Positions 61,901-64,000 of a stretch of 64,000 nt of DNA are shown piece after piece (the first letter of the stretch is position 1; every line of letters begins with the position of its first letter). The notes below the pieces were generated by a model. That model was not told the DNA's origin. It saw only the letters and a program-made list of their open reading frames with translations, and made no database searches. Location: the NCBI RefSeq assembly GCF_001905445.1, contig NZ_LIVQ01000001.1, positions 1,240,001 to 1,304,000 on the forward strand. Direction: 5' to 3'. Position numbers and translations under genes: made by a program. This stretch comes from Streptomyces sp. CB00455. GTDB lineage: Bacteria > Actinomycetota > Actinomycetes > Streptomycetales > Streptomycetaceae.

Positions 61901-64000
61901 CGCGGCCACGGCCTCGACGCGGCTTTGCTTGTTCAGGATCCAGCTCGTGGTGTTGCGGGCGTACGTGGTCGTGGTGCAGGCCTCGTCACCCGTCTTGGCG
62001 GTGTCGCCCGTCGAGGACTCCCAGTCGACCATTCCGTACTCGTCGAAGTGGCGGCTGGCCTCGGTCGTGCGCGTACCGCCGGTGACGGTGGTTCGAGTGG
62101 CCTCCTTCTCCGTTCCCGTCTTGTACGAGACGAGGTCGGGCAGGCCCGAACGGACCCGCTTGGCCACGGGATCCGAGCGCCAGGGCGTGTTGGACTTGGC
62201 GCTGATCAGTTTGGTGGTGTCGTCGCCCTCGTAGGTGGCCGACTCACGGACCATGCCGGCGAACTCGGGTCGGTCGGTGACCGCGACACCTGCGGAGTCC
62301 TTGACGTCCTTGCCGTCCAGGCCCCGGAAGTAGCGGTTCGCGGAGAGCGTCTTGGCGTCACTCGCGGCGCCGGTGCGCGTCTGCACGAGCTCATAGCCGC
62401 GGGCGACGGAGTGCACTCGGTCCTCGGGCTTGGTGAACTCGCTGGTGTCCTTGTCCCAGGCTGCCGCGCCGAGGTAGGCGTATGAGGTCACCTTGTCCGG
62501 GGTGGAGGCTATGTTGTCGCCCTCCACGATCTGGGTCACCACGTAGCTGTTGAACCAGTCGACCTTCGACGTGTCGCCCTCCGCTGCCCACTTGACGGGG
62601 TAGCAGCGGGTCGTGTTCGTCCCGTCCGGCTGCGGCAGGGTCGTAGGGGTACAGTCGGGCTGGGAGTAGGTGACTCCGATGGTGCCGCCGCTCTCGGTGT
62701 TCACCTGGGACACCCGCAGCCGGATGTACGGCGCGAGACCGTCACCGGTGGCGTCCACCCGGTTCGGGCGCTGCTCACCGCTGAAGCTGACCGGGGGAAG
62801 CGGGGTGTCCGTGGCGGCGCCCGCCCTGCCGGTGCGGGTGATGGACTTCAGCCACATGGGGGTGGAGGTGCCGTCGCCGGCCGGCGGGAAGTTCTGGTCC
62901 AGGGTCCAGGAGTCGACGTCCTGATAGGCGCCGCCGGTGAGGACCTTGGTGTTGATGCCGGTCAGGCGCTTGCGCGACCAGAAGGTGGGCGAGTACTGGC
63001 CCTTGCACTCGGCGGACCCGTCCTTGCAGAACAAGTCATACGGGGTGTCCGGCCAGTTCTTCGCGTTCGTCTCGTCGAAGGTCCCACACGCGGTCAGGCA
63101 GCGCTCGGAGACGTCGAAGGTGACCTGGCCCATGGCCTTGGCCGTGTAGACCGAGTCCGAGCGCAGGCCGTAGTCGATGTGGTCGAGCCAGCCGCCGCGG
63201 ACGTACGGGGTGACCGTGGACTTGCCGGTGGTCTCCGACACGTTGCGGCCGTAGTTGTTGGTCTCGGTCTTCCAGTAGTACGCCATGGCGCTGCCGCCGG
63301 GAGCGACCACGTAGTCCATCTGCCAGCGCCACGCCTGCCGGCACCAGGCCGACGCGAACGAGGCCTTGTAGCAGGGCTCGCCCGCCTGGTTGCCGAAGAC
63401 CGGGACCGTCCACGCGGAATTCGTCGCCGGCGTCGACGCGTCCTTCCAGCCCGGCAGGCGGTTCAGGCCGAAGAAGTACTGCATGCCGTCGGTCGTGGTG
63501 ATCTTCCAGTGCTCACCGTCATTGTCGCCGTTGTTGGCGCCGGTCAGCTTCTCGACCTTCTCACCCGAGTCGGACGCCGGGTGCCAGCCCTTGCCCGCCT
63601 CGAAGACCAGCTCGGTCGACTTGCCGCCCAGCGAGAGCGTCGCGTTGTCGTTGAACCAGCACTGGTCACCCACCTTGGTGGTGTTGGTGCCGCCGGTCTT
63701 GTCGTCGTTGCACGCCTTGTACTTGCGCTCGATGAAGCCGGGCTCCCAGTTCCAGCCGTCGCCGATCCACGAAGCCTGGCTGTTCGACGCGCTCGTCCGG
63801 CCGTCAACCGACTGCGAGCTGTAGCTCAGTCCGATCTGCGGGGCCTGCCCGCCGGGCACATCGGGAGTGCTGATGCCGTAGGTCCAGGAGAAGGCGCCGG
63901 TCGAGCCGCCGGAAGTCCAGGAGCCCGACGGCTGCAGAGACGTTGCCTTGTAGTCACCCGTCGGGCCGGAGTCACCCGCCGTCGCCGCGAGGACGGTCGC
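58946..64000 (-). CDS. RHS/YD-repeat polymorphic toxin-like protein (5' end outside window)
   Basis: At least 1685 codons; the frame is open to the window edge. An N-terminal SpvB-like part (GISTPDVPGGQAPQIGLSYS) and Cys/Trp-rich blocks lead into many YD repeats (YDALGRMTKVWFPNW, YDDLGRPTTVKQ, YDAVGNRKTETK, YDAAGQRLLRK). The RHS core closes with the hallmark GLTHLGAREYDPLTGRFISVDP and GYTYSNQNPFTFWDPTGK. Then comes a tip of about 95 residues, Cys-containing (EECASGMDKCHNG, KDACGSCSSG), which matches no toxin I know. In such proteins the tip is the toxin, released inside or at the surface of rival cells. Followed at 28 bases by a small membrane protein. Confidence 0.88.
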   Translation of the reverse strand, partial: ATVLAATAGDSGPTGDYKATSLQPSGSWTSGGSTGAFSWTYGISTPDVPGGQAPQIGLSYSSQSVDGRTSASNSQASWIGDGWNWEPGFIERKYKACNDDKTGGTNTTKVGDQCWFNDNATLSLGGKSTELVFEAGKGWHPASDSGEKVEKLTGANNGDNDGEHWKITTTDGMQYFFGLNRLPGWKDASTPATNSAWTVPVFGNQAGEPCYKASFASAWCRQAWRWQMDYVVAPGGSAMAYYWKTETNNYGRNVSETTGKSTVTPYVRGGWLDHIDYGLRSDSVYTAKAMGQVTFDVSERCLTACGTFDETNAKNWPDTPYDLFCKDGSAECKGQYSPTFWSRKRLTGINTKVLTGGAYQDVDSWTLDQNFPPAGDGTSTPMWLKSITRTGRAGAATDTPLPPVSFSGEQRPNRVDATGDGLAPYIRLRVSQVNTESGGTIGVTYSQPDCTPTTLPQPDGTNTTRCYPVKWAAEGDTSKVDWFNSYVVTQIVEGDNIASTPDKVTSYAYLGAAAWDKDTSEFTKPEDRVHSVARGYELVQTRTGAASDAKTLSANRYFRGLDGKDVKDSAGVAVTDRPEFAGMVRESATYEGDDTTKLISAKSNTPWRSDPVAKRVRSGLPDLVSYKTGTEKEATRTTVTGGTRTTEASRHFDEYGMVDWESSTGDTAKTGDEACTTTTYARNTTSWILNKQSRVEAVAATCGSPVSRPSDVISDVRTYFDNGALGTVPGSGLVTKNEKINGKGDGYDVVSTVPSTCGAAKNQLCYDVYGRALAGTDAYNKVSTTAYTPATGEVPTSMVVTNTLAHTTTSEVDPLRGLPTKVTDANGKVTTTAYDALGRMTKVWFPNWTVEANPNAPSRVFDYTVRNDGPNVVTSKSLTHDYKYSTVYSIQDGLLRERQTQTQSPDLSGRLVTETFYDTRGLAWRSSGTYYADGAPSPDLVTGTETAYPASTDTVFDGAGRPTAVISKKFGTETKRATTSYTGDTTTVIPPQGGTATTTVVDALGRTVESKQYTNAARTTSQSTLYGYNKLGQLAQVTDPGNAKWTATYDVRGRQVESNDSDKGVMKVTYDAGDRTTDITDARGITLHTDYDDLGRPTTVKQGATVLIAQVYDTVAKGQVAKSTRYVDGKAYESEVLAYNNLYQPLTTKVTIPSTPDTGALAGTYQWTNTYNITGQILTTKQPAMGDLPAETVGSTYKSVSGLLNNMAAGSSRLVSAMTYDHYGRSTRQELGALGQRLYRSTEYDEHTGAISRAYTDRDLAPQRIEDTKYSNDPAGNLTSIATAYGQDAARTTDTQCVRIDALRRITEAWTNKGEACASSPSASVIGGEDPYWTTYTYDAVGNRKTETKHKTASGPTADTIRTYAPPTAGKHDLTKVTQSGTNVHDETFTYDESGNTKTRKSGTGETQYLDWDVEGHLKTLTQGTSSNSFVYDAAGQRLLRKDTKSTTLYLPGGNELHLDKTGKVTGTRYYDGVAMREGGKLTFTLTDHHGTGTTQITADATQAVTRRKTGLFGEIRGTQPTAWAGDKGFVGGTKDIDSGLTHLGAREYDPLTGRFISVDPVMDLKDSQQLHGYTYSNQNPFTFWDPTGKQLEECASGMDKCHNGNDPYEYGNRYEEIVESNGGTLSPDYYRQKHYGEQKDACGSCSSGAGAVPNRASGSQGAWRDWRSPSRGPDLHKVWLIRS

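Overview
The window is very G+C rich, uses codons ending in G or C, and has many 4-base ATGA/GTGA start-stop overlaps. It carries typical actinomycete genes (glpFKD, a SpoIIE-type phosphatase, an aerobic cobalamin set with CobN). It is best read as chromosomal DNA of a Streptomyces or close relative. I see no tRNA, rRNA, insertion sequence or CRISPR array.

Layout. (1) 1-1592, minus: a bacteriocin export locus with a Cys-free double-Gly precursor peptide, an HlyD-like adaptor and the start of a C39-peptidase ABC exporter; a strong hairpin separates precursor from transport genes. (2) 2022-6241, minus: glycerol operon glpF-glpK-glpD. (3) 6340-14807, minus: a SpoIIE/GAF/PAS/ATPase regulator, a VanW-domain protein, a beta-propeller-like membrane-anchored protein, an MFS transporter and a glycosyltransferase. 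(4) 15240-38460: a large surface polysaccharide locus. Its left half is mostly on the plus strand, its right half on the minus strand, and the two converge at 28.7 kb. (5) 38640-47208: YjbQ-like protein, MMPL transporter divergent from a two-component pair, a PI-PLC-like secreted enzyme divergent from a trypsin-like protease, and an SDR. (6) 47342-58207: cobalamin (corrin ring) genes cobL-cobM-cobK on plus, cobIJ-cobH-cobG on minus, and cobN on plus behind a cobalamin riboswitch and a repeat-rich spacer. (7) 58378-64000, minus: a large RHS/YD-repeat protein running off the window, followed by a small lower-G+C membrane protein that is a candidate immunity protein.

The polysaccharide locus is the most interesting part. 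Scattered through it are five enzymes matching the WbpA-B-E-D-I route from UDP-GlcNAc to UDP-ManNAc3NAcA: a UDP-GlcNAc 6-dehydrogenase (34235-35491), a Gfo/Idh/MocA 3-dehydrogenase (15240-16340), a 3-aminotransferase (19441-20556), a 3-N-acetyltransferase (37861-38460) and a 2-epimerase (33072-34232). A second aminotransferase, a PglD-like acetyltransferase and a GalE-like epimerase suggest another amino sugar. A WecG/TagA-family transferase, three GT2 enzymes, a flippase and a polymerase could build and export the polymer. Three separate chain-length (Wzz/PCP-like) modules are present, one fused to the O-antigen-ligase/Wzy-like polymerase. No initiating phosphoglycosyltransferase or Wzc-type kinase is seen. 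Two secreted proteins (a dimethylformamidase-like/Ig/DUF4082 protein and a beta-helix protein) are embedded in the locus.

In the cobalamin region, CobG and CobN point to the oxygen-dependent route. The riboswitch predicts that cobN is shut down when B12 is plentiful. The RHS protein and its downstream neighbour look like a polymorphic toxin-immunity pair whose toxic tip I cannot name.

All functions are inferred from reading translated sequence and recalled family features; no database search was run.
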